DNA from: an uncultured Muribaculaceae bacterium
GTDB lineage: Bacteria > Bacteroidota > Bacteroidia > Bacteroidales > Muribaculaceae
NCBI GenBank assembly: GCA_947629175.1
Contig: CANRCT010000033.1
Coordinates: 1 to 33,984, forward strand
Length of the DNA stretch: 33,984 bases
Direction: 5' to 3'
The first letter of the stretch is position 1. Each line of letters starts with the position of its first letter. The notes under the pieces are model-generated. The model ran no database searches. It saw only the letters and a program-made list of their open reading frames with translations, and was not told the DNA's origin. This document shows positions 7,604 to 16,289 of this stretch, piece after piece. The position numbers and the translations under genes are program-made.

Positions 7604-8686
7604 ATGGAAGATCTTCAACCCATCACTTTCGAGGGCGTCGACCCGGAGCGTCCGCTCGTCATAGCAGGCCCATGCAGCGCCGAAACCGAAGAGCAGGTGC
7701 TCTGCACCGCCAACGAACTTGCAGCCAACGGCATCAGAATATTCCGCGCAGGGATATGGAAACCCCGCACTAAACCGGGCGGATTTGAAGGCGTAGGCGC
7801 CCCCGGCCTCGAATGGCTGAAAAAAGTCAAGGAGACCACCGGCATGTACACCGCCACAGAAGTGGCCACACGTCAGCATGTCAACGACGCTCTTGCCGCC
7901 GGAGTCGATATACTCTGGATCGGAGCCCGCACATCGGCCAATCCTTTCGCCATGCAGGAGATCGCCGACACTCTGCAGGAATCGGGCCGCACCGACGTGA
8001 CCGTTCTTGTAAAGAACCCCGTCAATCCCGACATCGAGCTATGGATAGGTGCCATGCAGCGCATCTACAATGCAGGCATACGCCGGCTGGGAGCCATCCA
8101 CCGCGGATTCAGCACCTATGGTAAACATCTTTACCGCAACATGCCCCAGTGGCACATTCCTACCGAACTGCGTCTGCGCTTCCCCTCGCTTCCTATCATC
8201 ATCGATCCGTCGCACATCGGAGGCAAGCGCGAGCTGATCGCCCCGCTGTCGCAGCAGGCACTCGACATGGGCTTCAACGGACTGATGATTGAGAGCCACT
8301 GCGATCCCGATAAGGCTTGGAGCGACGCCTCGCAGCAGGTGACTCCCGAGATACTCAACTTCATCCTCAACACCCTCGTGGTGCGCGATTCGCGCCAGTC
8401 AACCGAAAACCTGACCCTTCTGCGCCAGCAGATCGACCAGATCGACAACGACCTGCTTGAGACTCTCTCGAAACGAATGAGAGTGTCGCGTGAGATCGGA
8501 CAATACAAGAAGGAGCACCGCATGCCAGTAGTCCAGGCCAACCGCTACAACGACGTCATCCGCACCCGTGTGAAACTCGGTCAGGAAATGGGCATGGACG
8601 AGAACTTCATGCGCACCATCCTTCTCGCCATCCACGACGAGTCGGTGCGCCAGCAGATTGAGGTGTTGAACGACCGCGCCCGCTGA
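7604..8686 (+). CDS. Bifunctional DAHP synthase / chorismate mutase
   Basis: 360 residues in two domains. Residues 1 to about 260 are a type I DAHP synthase of the KDO8P-synthase-like group: GPCSAETEEQV near residue 23, then KPRTKPGGFEGVG, IHRGFSTYGKHLYRN and IDPSHIGGKR. It condenses PEP with erythrose 4-phosphate, the entry step of the shikimate pathway. From about residue 268 a type II (AroQ) chorismate mutase domain follows: LRQQIDQIDNDLLETLSKRM, then IGQYKKE. This converts chorismate to prephenate, the substrate of both pheA and tyrA in the same operon. Fusion may let aromatic products bound at the mutase domain inhibit the synthase, as known for related fusions. The gap from the aminotransferase is 31 nt. 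Confidence 0.95.
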   Translation: MEDLQPITFEGVDPERPLVIAGPCSAETEEQVLCTANELAANGIRIFRAGIWKPRTKPGGFEGVGAPGLEWLKKVKETTGMYTATEVATRQHVNDALAAGVDILWIGARTSANPFAMQEIADTLQESGRTDVTVLVKNPVNPDIELWIGAMQRIYNAGIRRLGAIHRGFSTYGKHLYRNMPQWHIPTELRLRFPSLPIIIDPSHIGGKRELIAPLSQQALDMGFNGLMIESHCDPDKAWSDASQQVTPEILNFILNTLVVRDSRQSTENLTLLRQQIDQIDNDLLETLSKRMRVSREIGQYKKEHRMPVVQANRYNDVIRTRVKLGQEMGMDENFMRTILLAIHDESVRQQIEVLNDRAR

Positions 8687-8692
8687 GCCGCC

Positions 8693-9466
8693 ATGAGAAT
8701 ACTCATAATGGGAGCAGGCAAGATGGGATCGTTTTTCAGCGACCTGCTCTCGTTCACTCATGATGTGGCCGTCTACGATCCCGATCCGAAGCGGCTCCGC
8801 TTCACCTACAATGCCCAGCGTTTCCAGGATCTCGGCGAGGTCGACGACTTTCATCCCGAGATGGTGATCAACGCCGCTACGGTAAAATACACCCTCGACG
8901 CTTTCAGGGCCGTGCTGCCCCATCTCGATCCGACCTGCATACTGTCCGACATCTCTTCGGTGAAGACCGGTCTGCCGGAGTTTTATGCGACGTGCGGTCA
9001 TCCGTTCGTCTCCACTCACCCGATGTTCGGCCCCACGTTCGCATCACTGAGCAATCTCGCCAATGAGAACGCTATCATAATCAGCGAAGGCGACCACCTC
9101 GGCCGTGTATTCTTCAAGGATCTCTACGGGCAGCTCGGGCTGCATATCGAGGAATACACATTCGAGGAACATGACCGGACGATAGCCTACTCGCTCTCGA
9201 TACCGTTTGCATCCACTCTCGTATTCGCATCGGTAATGAAACACCAGTCGGCGCCCGGCACAACATTCAAGCGCCATATGGCCATAGCCCGCGGACTGAT
9301 GTCGGAGGACGACTATCTGTTGAGTGAGATCCTGTTCAATCCCAACACTCCGTCGCAGCTTGAGCAAATCGTAGAGCGGCTGGCCACTCTGAAAGATATC
9401 GTGGAACGCCACGATTCCGACGCGATGAAAGCCTATCTCGAACAGGCTCGTCAGAATCTCAAATAA
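8693..9466 (+). CDS. tyrA: Prephenate dehydrogenase
   Basis: NAD(P)-dependent oxidative decarboxylation of prephenate to 4-hydroxyphenylpyruvate, for tyrosine; 257 residues. The Rossmann dinucleotide motif is GAGKMG at residues 7-12. The catalytic-region motif HPMFGP lies at about residue 107. A helical dimerisation domain forms the C-terminal half. There is no ACT or chorismate mutase domain, so the protein is close to the minimal form of the family. Last gene of the aromatic operon: 6 nt after the previous stop and directly before a strong terminator. Confidence 0.95.
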   Translation: MRILIMGAGKMGSFFSDLLSFTHDVAVYDPDPKRLRFTYNAQRFQDLGEVDDFHPEMVINAATVKYTLDAFRAVLPHLDPTCILSDISSVKTGLPEFYATCGHPFVSTHPMFGPTFASLSNLANENAIIISEGDHLGRVFFKDLYGQLGLHIEEYTFEEHDRTIAYSLSIPFASTLVFASVMKHQSAPGTTFKRHMAIARGLMSEDDYLLSEILFNPNTPSQLEQIVERLATLKDIVERHDSDAMKAYLEQARQNLK

Positions 9467-9467
9467 A

Positions 9468-9482
9468 GATCCGTTAAGGATC
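9468..9482 (+). other. Small hairpin just after tyrA stop
   Basis: GATCC (9468-9472), loop GTTAA, GGATC (9478-9482). No T-run follows. It may stabilise the mRNA 3' end or simply be incidental next to the stronger terminator downstream. Confidence 0.4.
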
Positions 9483-9496
9483 ATGGACTGTACTAC

Positions 9497-9547
9497 GCGG
9501 GCAGTGGATCGTTTTTTTGAAAAAGATCGTTCCACTGCCCGCTTTTT
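9497..9547 (+). terminator. Intrinsic terminator of the aromatic operon
   Basis: A perfect 11-bp GC-rich stem, GCGGGCAGTGG (9497-9507) with CCACTGCCCGC (9532-9542), is followed immediately by TTTTT. The 24-nt loop holds a T7 run and an A5 run, so the inner part can also pair. It lies 30 nt after the tyrA stop and ends the operon. Confidence 0.9.
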
Positions 9548-9681
9548 CATCAAAATGCGCAGACAACGACCATAATTCAAGAAAAGTTTTGTTAAATTAC
9601 TCTAAAACCCATCATACGATGTAACATTTTCCCTACTTTTACCGTCAATTATTAAGAATACCATACTGAACATAGTTTGCA

Positions 9682-10767
9682 ATGAAAAATCTGACATCAG
9701 TCTCGGGACTTATAGCTTCTGTAATATTAAGCGCAGGCCTTACTTCCTGTGGCAGCTCATCCGACAGCGGTCACAGCGATACCGACAGCGTAGCAACAGT
9801 GCTTCCCTCCAAAATAGCCGAGGTAAAGACCGTGAAGTTGGCTCCGAAAATGTTCAGCCACGAAACGATGAGCAACGGCAAAGTCAGCGCACATGATTTC
9901 GCCGACCTCAATTTCAGCGCCTCCGACGCCATTATCGACAGGATTCTGGTCAAGAACGGACAGCATGTCAAAAAGGGGCAGCCCATAGCCTCGCTCGACA
10001 AGTTCAAGCTTGAAAACACACTCAAGCAGAACCTCAACGACCTTGAGAAAGCGCGTCTGGAACTTGCCGACGTATTGATTGGACAGGGATATGACCCTGA
10101 GAAACCGGGCGAAGTGCCGGCCGAAGTGATGAAACTCGCACGTCTCCGCAGCGGACTCGACCAGGCCGAGACTGTGTTGCAGCAGACCCGGCGCGACATA
10201 GATAACGCTACGCTGACCGCACCGTTCGACGGCGTCGTGGCCAATCTTTTCCAGAAAGTCCACAACCGCCCCGACAATTCCAAGCCATTCTGCCGTATTG
10301 TCGCCTCCGGAGGCATGGACGTGGAGTTCAAGATCCTTGAGAGCGAACTGTCGGTGATACGTCCGGGGGACAAAGTGACCGTAACTTCATTCTCCACCGG
10401 CGAGACATCCGACGGCACTGTCAGCGAAATCAATCCTGTGGTCAACGAGGACGGACTGGTGACGGTGCGCGCGTCTGTCAGCGGCTCCGGCCTGTTTGAC
10501 GGCATGAACGTGAAGGTAAGCGTGAAGCGCGATCTCGAGAACGCCTTAGTAGTGCCGAAGACCGCGGTCGTGCTCCGAACGGGCAAACAGGTAGTGTTCA
10601 CCCACGAAAACGGCAAGGCTATGTGGAACTACGTGACCACCGGCCTTGAGAACATGAGCGAATATATAATCACCGACGGTCTGACCGAAGGGATGGAGGT
10701 AATCTACGACGGCAACGTCAACCTGGCCCATGAGTCGCCCGTGACGGTAGTCAATGACGACAAGTAA
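9682..10767 (+). CDS. RND efflux periplasmic adaptor lipoprotein
   Basis: Membrane-fusion (HlyD/AcrA-type) subunit that would bridge an inner-membrane RND transporter and a TolC-like channel; 361 residues. The signal peptide ends in a lipobox LTSC with Cys23, so it is probably anchored as a lipoprotein. The first lipoyl half is IDRILVKNGQHVKKGQPIASLD. A coiled-coil hairpin covers about residues 113-175, followed by the second half (ATLTAPFDGVVANLF) and beta-barrel and membrane-proximal domains. It is the first gene of an eight-gene run ending at 23204. The 134 nt upstream (9548-9681) must hold the promoter; TACTTTTA at 9634-9641 is a weak -7 candidate without a clear -33 box, so I do not mark it separately. 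Confidence 0.92.
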   Translation: MKNLTSVSGLIASVILSAGLTSCGSSSDSGHSDTDSVATVLPSKIAEVKTVKLAPKMFSHETMSNGKVSAHDFADLNFSASDAIIDRILVKNGQHVKKGQPIASLDKFKLENTLKQNLNDLEKARLELADVLIGQGYDPEKPGEVPAEVMKLARLRSGLDQAETVLQQTRRDIDNATLTAPFDGVVANLFQKVHNRPDNSKPFCRIVASGGMDVEFKILESELSVIRPGDKVTVTSFSTGETSDGTVSEINPVVNEDGLVTVRASVSGSGLFDGMNVKVSVKRDLENALVVPKTAVVLRTGKQVVFTHENGKAMWNYVTTGLENMSEYIITDGLTEGMEVIYDGNVNLAHESPVTVVNDDK

Positions 10768-10790
10768 ACCAATTACAGGAACTGGAAGAA

Positions 10791-11960
10791 ATGAAACTTC
10801 ATTATCTGTTGACAAGCGCCATACTCCCAGCAACGCTCTGGTCATGCACCGGCTCGAAAAGCGACACCGGCACGATCCATAACATCGAGATCGAGCGGTA
10901 TTTCGACGAACCGCCCTTTGACAACATTACCGGCAAGATAAAGATCAAGGAAAAGTTCACACCGGAATTCACCGACAGCTCAATGTACAACGCTCCGACG
11001 CTCTGTGCCGTGGCCGACGGCAAGGCTTACCTGATGGAGTTTGACTACAATGTTCCGAAAACCTATCTCAGCACATTCTCATGGCCCGACGGAAAACTTC
11101 TCGGAACGTTCACCCGTTACGGAGCCGGACCGGAAGAGTATCAATACAGTTTCGAGACATTTTTCACTCCGACCGACGGCCTCTGGACCGTCCACGACAG
11201 CAATTTCGGGCGATACAACATCATGCAGTATGATAATGACGGCCGGTTTGTCAGAAAAACCGTCAACGACACTATCGACATATTGGTACACACTCCGACC
11301 GGCGGATGGCTCGCATTTAATCCGCATTATTCACTTGAAGGAGGTTTCCACAACGTGAAGCAGAGGATTATCCGGGAATATGACGCCGATTGGAACTTAT
11401 TGGCCCAGACTGAACTTAATGACAAGCGTATGAAGCTCCCCGGGGGCGGATTACCCGGTCAGTTCATCAGTTCCATGGGCAATAATTATGTCACAGACCG
11501 CGACACGATCTGGCACTACGACTGCGACAGTCATAAGCTTGTGCCCTCCATCGCTGTAAATATGGGTAAATACGGCTATGACTGGGGAGCAGTCACATCA
11601 TGGGATGAAGCAAACCGCCTGGAAGAATCCCACGTGCATACGGTTTATCCTGTATTCAACAACCGATATGCTTTCGTCGATTACTATAAGCCGGGGAAAG
11701 ACAGTTCCACAAACCGCTACGATATATATGATCTCCGTGATGGATCACTCGTCTACCGGTGGGAACGACCTCGTGAAGAGGATCCCATGCGGCGCATGGG
11801 CCTTCCTTTCGAAATCGACGGGCATACCGTGACGGGCTGGCCGATAGACTATCAGGATTCGGAGGATTTCTATGTGATGATCCCGGCTGAAAGCATAGCC
11901 GAAGCGACCGGCAATGACGAGGTAAACCCGATAATAATGAAAATTTCAATTGACAACTGA
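10791..11960 (+). CDS. Six-bladed beta-propeller lipoprotein A
   Basis: 389 residues with a lipoprotein signal peptide (MKLHYLLTSAILPATLWSC, Cys19). The mature part resembles the Bacteroidota BF3164/TolB-like six-bladed propeller proteins, with repeated strand-turn units such as GLWTVHDSNFGRYNIMQYDNDGR. It has the family-like G-x-G-P motif in RYGAGPEEYQY (about residues 109-119). It lies 23 nt after the adaptor gene and 8 nt before a close paralogue. The residues after Cys19 (TGSKSD) are not a strong acidic surface-export signal, so a periplasmic location is more likely. No enzymatic motif was recognised. A structural, ligand-binding or sensing accessory role in the pump complex is inferred from gene order only. 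Confidence 0.85.
   Translation: MKLHYLLTSAILPATLWSCTGSKSDTGTIHNIEIERYFDEPPFDNITGKIKIKEKFTPEFTDSSMYNAPTLCAVADGKAYLMEFDYNVPKTYLSTFSWPDGKLLGTFTRYGAGPEEYQYSFETFFTPTDGLWTVHDSNFGRYNIMQYDNDGRFVRKTVNDTIDILVHTPTGGWLAFNPHYSLEGGFHNVKQRIIREYDADWNLLAQTELNDKRMKLPGGGLPGQFISSMGNNYVTDRDTIWHYDCDSHKLVPSIAVNMGKYGYDWGAVTSWDEANRLEESHVHTVYPVFNNRYAFVDYYKPGKDSSTNRYDIYDLRDGSLVYRWERPREEDPMRRMGLPFEIDGHTVTGWPIDYQDSEDFYVMIPAESIAEATGNDEVNPIIMKISIDN
10842..10912 (+). repeat. 5' block shared with paralogue B
   Basis: This 71-nt block differs at only two positions from 12047-12117 in the next gene, starting at the lipobox codons. It marks a recent tandem duplication or gene conversion. Confidence 0.9.
11850..11887 (+). repeat. 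3' block shared with paralogue B
   Basis: A 38-nt stretch identical to 13049-13086, in the last blade of the duplicated propeller genes. Confidence 0.9.
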
Positions 11961-11968
11961 TACCGTAT

Positions 11969-13159
11969 ATGGCATATTTCCTTCCCGCTACAGTCATAAA
12001 ACGACAACACATGTTCACCGCAGCAGTGCTCGCCGCTGCACTATGGTCATGCACGGGCTCGAAAAGCGACACCGGCACGATCCATAACATCGAGATCGAA
12101 CGGTATTTCGACGAACCCGCCTGTGACAACATCACTCACAAAATCAAAATCAAGGAGAAGTTCACGCCGGAATTCACCGACAGCTCGATGTACAACGCTC
12201 CCAGAGTGTGCGCCGTGGCCGACGGCAAAGCATACCTGATGGAATTCAGCTACATGCATCCGGAGTCATTTTTAAGTACGTTCTCCTGGCCCGACGGAAA
12301 ACTTCTCGGATCATTCACCCGCTACGGAGCCGGCCCGGAAGAGTATCAATATAGCTACGAGACATTTTTCACCCCGGCCGACGGGCTCTGGACCGTCCAT
12401 GACAGCAACGTCGGACGCTACAACATCATGCAGTATGATAATGAGGGACGTCTCGTCAGGAAAACCGTCAACGATACCATCAACATCATTGCTCCTACTC
12501 CGTCCGGCGGATGGTTAGCTTTCAACCCCTCGTATTCGATGGAAGGCGAATTTCACAAGATAGCCGAAAAAATCATCAGAGAGTATGACTCCGACTGGAA
12601 GCTGCTGGCAGAGACCCAGCTCCACGACAAGCGCATGATGATGAGGGGCGGCGGCTTCATGGATATCATAATGAACTGCATGGGCAACAATTACGTAAAT
12701 GACCGCGACACCATCTGGCGTTATGACTGCGATACCCACAGACTGGCCCCCGCAATAGCAATGCATATCGGCAAATACGGATATGACTGGAGTACTGTCA
12801 ACACCATGGAGGAGAGAGACCGCGTGGAGGAGACACATCTGACACCGCTTTATCCGATATTCAACAACCGCTATGCCTTTCTTTCATACTATAAGCCGGG
12901 CGACGAGATCAACCGCTATGACATCTATGATCTTCGCGACGGCTCGCTCGTCTACAGAATGGAACGGCCGAGAAGTGAAGACGTGATGCTCCGCATGGGG
13001 CTCCCGTTGGAGATCGACGGACAGACCGTGATGGGCTGGCCCATACTGTATCAGGATTCGGAGGATTTCTATGTGATGATCCCGGCCGAAAGCATAGCCG
13101 AGGCGACCGGCAACGACGAAGTCAACCCGGTTATACTCAAAATATCAATTGACGACTGA
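11969..13159 (+). CDS. Six-bladed beta-propeller lipoprotein B
   Basis: 396 residues; a close paralogue of the preceding gene. Over roughly the first 145 mature residues I count about 18 differences, and both ends contain near-identical DNA blocks (12047-12117 and 13049-13086). The lipobox is LWSC with Cys28. The ATG at 11969 gives a charged n-region (IKRQH) before the hydrophobic stretch; the internal ATG at 12011 would leave no positive charge, so I prefer 11969. The same RYGAGPEEYQY motif occurs near residue 120. The C-terminal phrase GNDEVNPVI is shared with propeller A and, with one change, propeller D. It ends 16 nt before the first RND transporter. Molecular function is unknown. Confidence 0.85.
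   Translation: MAYFLPATVIKRQHMFTAAVLAAALWSCTGSKSDTGTIHNIEIERYFDEPACDNITHKIKIKEKFTPEFTDSSMYNAPRVCAVADGKAYLMEFSYMHPESFLSTFSWPDGKLLGSFTRYGAGPEEYQYSYETFFTPADGLWTVHDSNVGRYNIMQYDNEGRLVRKTVNDTINIIAPTPSGGWLAFNPSYSMEGEFHKIAEKIIREYDSDWKLLAETQLHDKRMMMRGGGFMDIIMNCMGNNYVNDRDTIWRYDCDTHRLAPAIAMHIGKYGYDWSTVNTMEERDRVEETHLTPLYPIFNNRYAFLSYYKPGDEINRYDIYDLRDGSLVYRMERPRSEDVMLRMGLPLEIDGQTVMGWPILYQDSEDFYVMIPAESIAEATGNDEVNPVILKISIDD
12047..12117 (+). repeat. 5' block shared with paralogue A
   Basis: Copy of 10842-10912 with two substitutions. Confidence 0.9.
13049..13086 (+). repeat. 3' block shared with paralogue A
   Basis: Identical over 38 nt to 11850-11887. Confidence 0.9.
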
Positions 13160-13175
13160 CATCTGACAACTGTAT

Positions 13176-16100
13176 ATGGTCCATTTCCTTCTCAAGCGCC
13201 CCATCGCGGTAATAATGGCTTTCCTGGCCTGCGTGATAGTGGGTCTCGTCACATACTTCTCGCTGCCAGTGAGCCTTCTGCCCGGCATCGCGATACCGCA
13301 TATCACCGTGCAGATACAGGGTGACGACACCGGCGCCCGCGAACTTGAGAACAACGTGACCGCCACCGTGCGCCGCCAGCTGCTACAGGTTGGGGGACTC
13401 AACGAGATCAAGAGCCTGACCCGCGACGGAATGGCCATAATACAGCTCGAATTTGACTATGGCGTAAATACCGATCTCGCCTTCATCGAAGTCAACGAGA
13501 AGATCGACGCAGCGATGAACACACTGCCGCGCGACACACGCCGCCCCAAGGCCATCAAGGCTTCGGCCACCGACATACCGGTGCTCTATCTCAACATGAC
13601 CCTGCGGAGCGACCGCCCGTATGGGCCCACGGACGAGACGCGGTTCCTGCAGATGTGCGATCTGGCCGACAATGTCGTACGGCGCCGCATCGAGCAACTG
13701 CCCGAGATAGCTATGGCCGACGTCACCGGCATCCCGGGACAGTATCTGCGCATCGTGCCCGACGAGACGAAGATGCAGCTCGCCGGAGTGACGCCCGATG
13801 ACATCGAGAGCGCACTGATAGCCAACAACGTGGAGCCCGGCACCATGACCGTGCGCGACGGCTATTATGAATACAACGTGCATATCTCCAACCAGCTGCG
13901 CACAGTAGCCGACGTTGAGGACATATATATCAGCAAAAACGGCCGCATGCAGCGGCTGCGCGATCTGTGCAGTGTGGAGGTGACGCCCGACGGAGAGAAC
14001 GGTTTCTCCTACTTCGGAGGCAAGCGTGCGGTCACCCTCGCCATCATCAAGCAGAGCGAGGAGAACATGGACGAGATGAAGGAGTCGCTGTCGCAGACGG
14101 CCGACTACTTCTCGAAACTCTACCCCGACATCGAATTCTCACAGAGCCGCAACCAGACCGAGCTTCTCGACTATACCATCTCCAACCTGGTGCAGAACCT
14201 CATACTGGGCTTCATACTGGTGTTTATGGTGACGGCATTCTTCATGGGCGACATGCGCGCATCGATCATCATCGGCGCCAGCATCGTAGTGGCGATCATC
14301 ATTACGTTCCTGCTTTTCTACCTTTTCCACGTGTCGCTCAACATCATCTCTCTGTCGGGTCTGATACTGGCAGTGGGCATGATGATCGACAACTCCGTGA
14401 TCGTCACCGAAAACATAACGCAATACCGCCAGAAAGGACGCTCGCTGATGCGTGCATGCGATCTCGGCACCACCGAGATGATCACGCCGATGCTCAGCTC
14501 GTCGCTGACCACCGTGGCCGTGTTCGTGCCGCTGGTATTCATGAGCGGCATAGCGGGAGCGATCTTCGCCGACCAGGCGTTCTCCATCACCGCCGGACTT
14601 GCCGTCAGCTACATCGTCGGCATAATGCTCCTTCCGGTGATCTATATGCTCGTCTACCGCCGCAAGGCCTCGCGCAGAAGCGGGCATGCCGTAGCAATGC
14701 GCTCGGTGCACGAAGGCAAGACCGCTAGGCGCGTCAACGACTGGCTCGACAAATGGTATACCCGCATCATCGACTGGTGCTTCAGCCATGTAGCTATATG
14801 TGTTACGGCTATATGCCTGGTATTACCCATGTGTGCGGCGCTGTTTTGTGTACTTCCTGTCGAGCGTATGCCAAAGATCGACCAGAACGAGCTGATAGCC
14901 CGCATAGAGTGGAACGAAAACATCAATATCGACGAGAATGCAGCGCGCGTCAACCGTCTGCTCGACCGGATAGGTCTCGACAATGACGTAGACATGCATT
15001 CGGCCTATATCGGAGTGCAGGACTATCTGCTCGACGCCGGTTCGGAGCTCACGCCGTCGGAGAGCGAAGTATATCTGCGCACTCTTCGCCCGGCGCTCGT
15101 GGCTCCGCTTCAGGCCCGCATCGACTCAATCATCAAGGCCTCATATCCGAAAGCCATGGTGACATTCAGTCCGCCGGAAAACATATTCGAGAAGATATTC
15201 TCATCCGACGAACCGACGCTTCAGGCCCGCATATTCCCAGCCGACCGCGCGAGAGCCACGGAGACCGAAAGCCTGCTTGAGCTCGACGGCGAGATATCGA
15301 CCGCGACCGGCATACCCTCCTCGGGTATCGCGCTCCACAACCGCATCAGCCTCGTGATCGACCGGGAGAAACTACAGCTCTACAACGTGGACTACGCGAA
15401 AGTCGAGGGAGTGCTTCGCACAGCTTTCAAGGGCAACACCGTGACCACTCTGCGCTCCTACCAGCAGTATCTGCCGATCGGCATCACCACTCCCGAGAGG
15501 AGCGTCGACGAGATACTCGCTACCACCATCGTGGAATCACAGCCCGACAAGGATGGCCACAAAGCCGAGATACCGCTCTCATATCTTGTGAAGTCGCACC
15601 GCGACCGCGAGCTGAAGGAGATCAACGCCGGCAAAAACGGCGAATACGTGCCTCTCAACTATTATGACATTCCGGCACCGGAAAAGACCATCGAAGAGAT
15701 ACGCGCCACGGTCAACCGCTCCGACATGTGGGAGACGGAATTTTCAGGCAGTTTCTTCTCCAACGCCAAGATGATGCGCGAGATGATGGTGATACTGGCG
15801 ATCTCCATACTGCTGATGTACTTTATCCTCTGCGCGCAATTCGAGAGCTTCGTGCAGCCGCTGATTGTGCTTCTTGAGATTCCTCTCGACGTGGCTTTCG
15901 CGCTGCTGACGCTATGGATATTCGGCCACTCGCTCAACCTGATGAGCGCCATCGGCATCATTGTCACCTGCGGTATCGTGGTCAACGACTCGATATTGAA
16001 ACTCGACGCCATCAACGAGCTGCGCAAAGCCGGCATGCCTCTGACCGAGGCGATCCATACGGCCGGACTGCGGCGTCTGCGCCCGATCATCATGACATCG

Positions 16101-16289
16101 CTGACGACGATCTTCGCCATGGTGCCCACCCTGTTCACTCACGACATGGGTTCCGAGCTCCAGCAACCTCTGGCTATAGCGATGATAGGATCGATGGTCG
16201 TAGGCACTCTGATCAGTATCTTCCTGATACCTCTCGTCTACTGGCTTATCTACCGTAAAAACGACAATAAAGCTCATCATGCAGCATAA
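13176..16289 (+). CDS. RND-family efflux transporter, first
   Basis: Inner-membrane proton-driven RND permease; 1037 residues, about the size of AcrB. The N-terminus (HFLLKRPIAVIMAF) is a typical first membrane helix. The two halves each carry a large periplasmic domain, with membrane clusters at about 335-490 and 865-1030. The TM4 signature is LAVGMMIDNSVIVTENI: D405 is present, but the second acidic relay residue is N406. In TM10, GIVVNDSILKL has N937-D938 where AcrB has Lys940-Asn941. The proton relay therefore differs from the Asp-Asp/Lys arrangement. It likely pairs with the adaptor at 9682 and the channel at 17319. The stop overlaps the start of the next propeller gene by 11 nt. The substrate cannot be told from sequence. 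Confidence 0.94.
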   Translation: MVHFLLKRPIAVIMAFLACVIVGLVTYFSLPVSLLPGIAIPHITVQIQGDDTGARELENNVTATVRRQLLQVGGLNEIKSLTRDGMAIIQLEFDYGVNTDLAFIEVNEKIDAAMNTLPRDTRRPKAIKASATDIPVLYLNMTLRSDRPYGPTDETRFLQMCDLADNVVRRRIEQLPEIAMADVTGIPGQYLRIVPDETKMQLAGVTPDDIESALIANNVEPGTMTVRDGYYEYNVHISNQLRTVADVEDIYISKNGRMQRLRDLCSVEVTPDGENGFSYFGGKRAVTLAIIKQSEENMDEMKESLSQTADYFSKLYPDIEFSQSRNQTELLDYTISNLVQNLILGFILVFMVTAFFMGDMRASIIIGASIVVAIIITFLLFYLFHVSLNIISLSGLILAVGMMIDNSVIVTENITQYRQKGRSLMRACDLGTTEMITPMLSSSLTTVAVFVPLVFMSGIAGAIFADQAFSITAGLAVSYIVGIMLLPVIYMLVYRRKASRRSGHAVAMRSVHEGKTARRVNDWLDKWYTRIIDWCFSHVAICVTAICLVLPMCAALFCVLPVERMPKIDQNELIARIEWNENINIDENAARVNRLLDRIGLDNDVDMHSAYIGVQDYLLDAGSELTPSESEVYLRTLRPALVAPLQARIDSIIKASYPKAMVTFSPPENIFEKIFSSDEPTLQARIFPADRARATETESLLELDGEISTATGIPSSGIALHNRISLVIDREKLQLYNVDYAKVEGVLRTAFKGNTVTTLRSYQQYLPIGITTPERSVDEILATTIVESQPDKDGHKAEIPLSYLVKSHRDRELKEINAGKNGEYVPLNYYDIPAPEKTIEEIRATVNRSDMWETEFSGSFFSNAKMMREMMVILAISILLMYFILCAQFESFVQPLIVLLEIPLDVAFALLTLWIFGHSLNLMSAIGIIVTCGIVVNDSILKLDAINELRKAGMPLTEAIHTAGLRRLRPIIMTSLTTIFAMVPTLFTHDMGSELQQPLAIAMIGSMVVGTLISIFLIPLVYWLIYRKNDNKAHHAA

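Noticed and set aside
9634-9641. TACTTTTA as the -7 box of the pump operon
   Set aside because: It differs from TAnnTTTG at the final base and has no TTG element at the right distance, so the operon promoter remains unplaced within 9548-9681.
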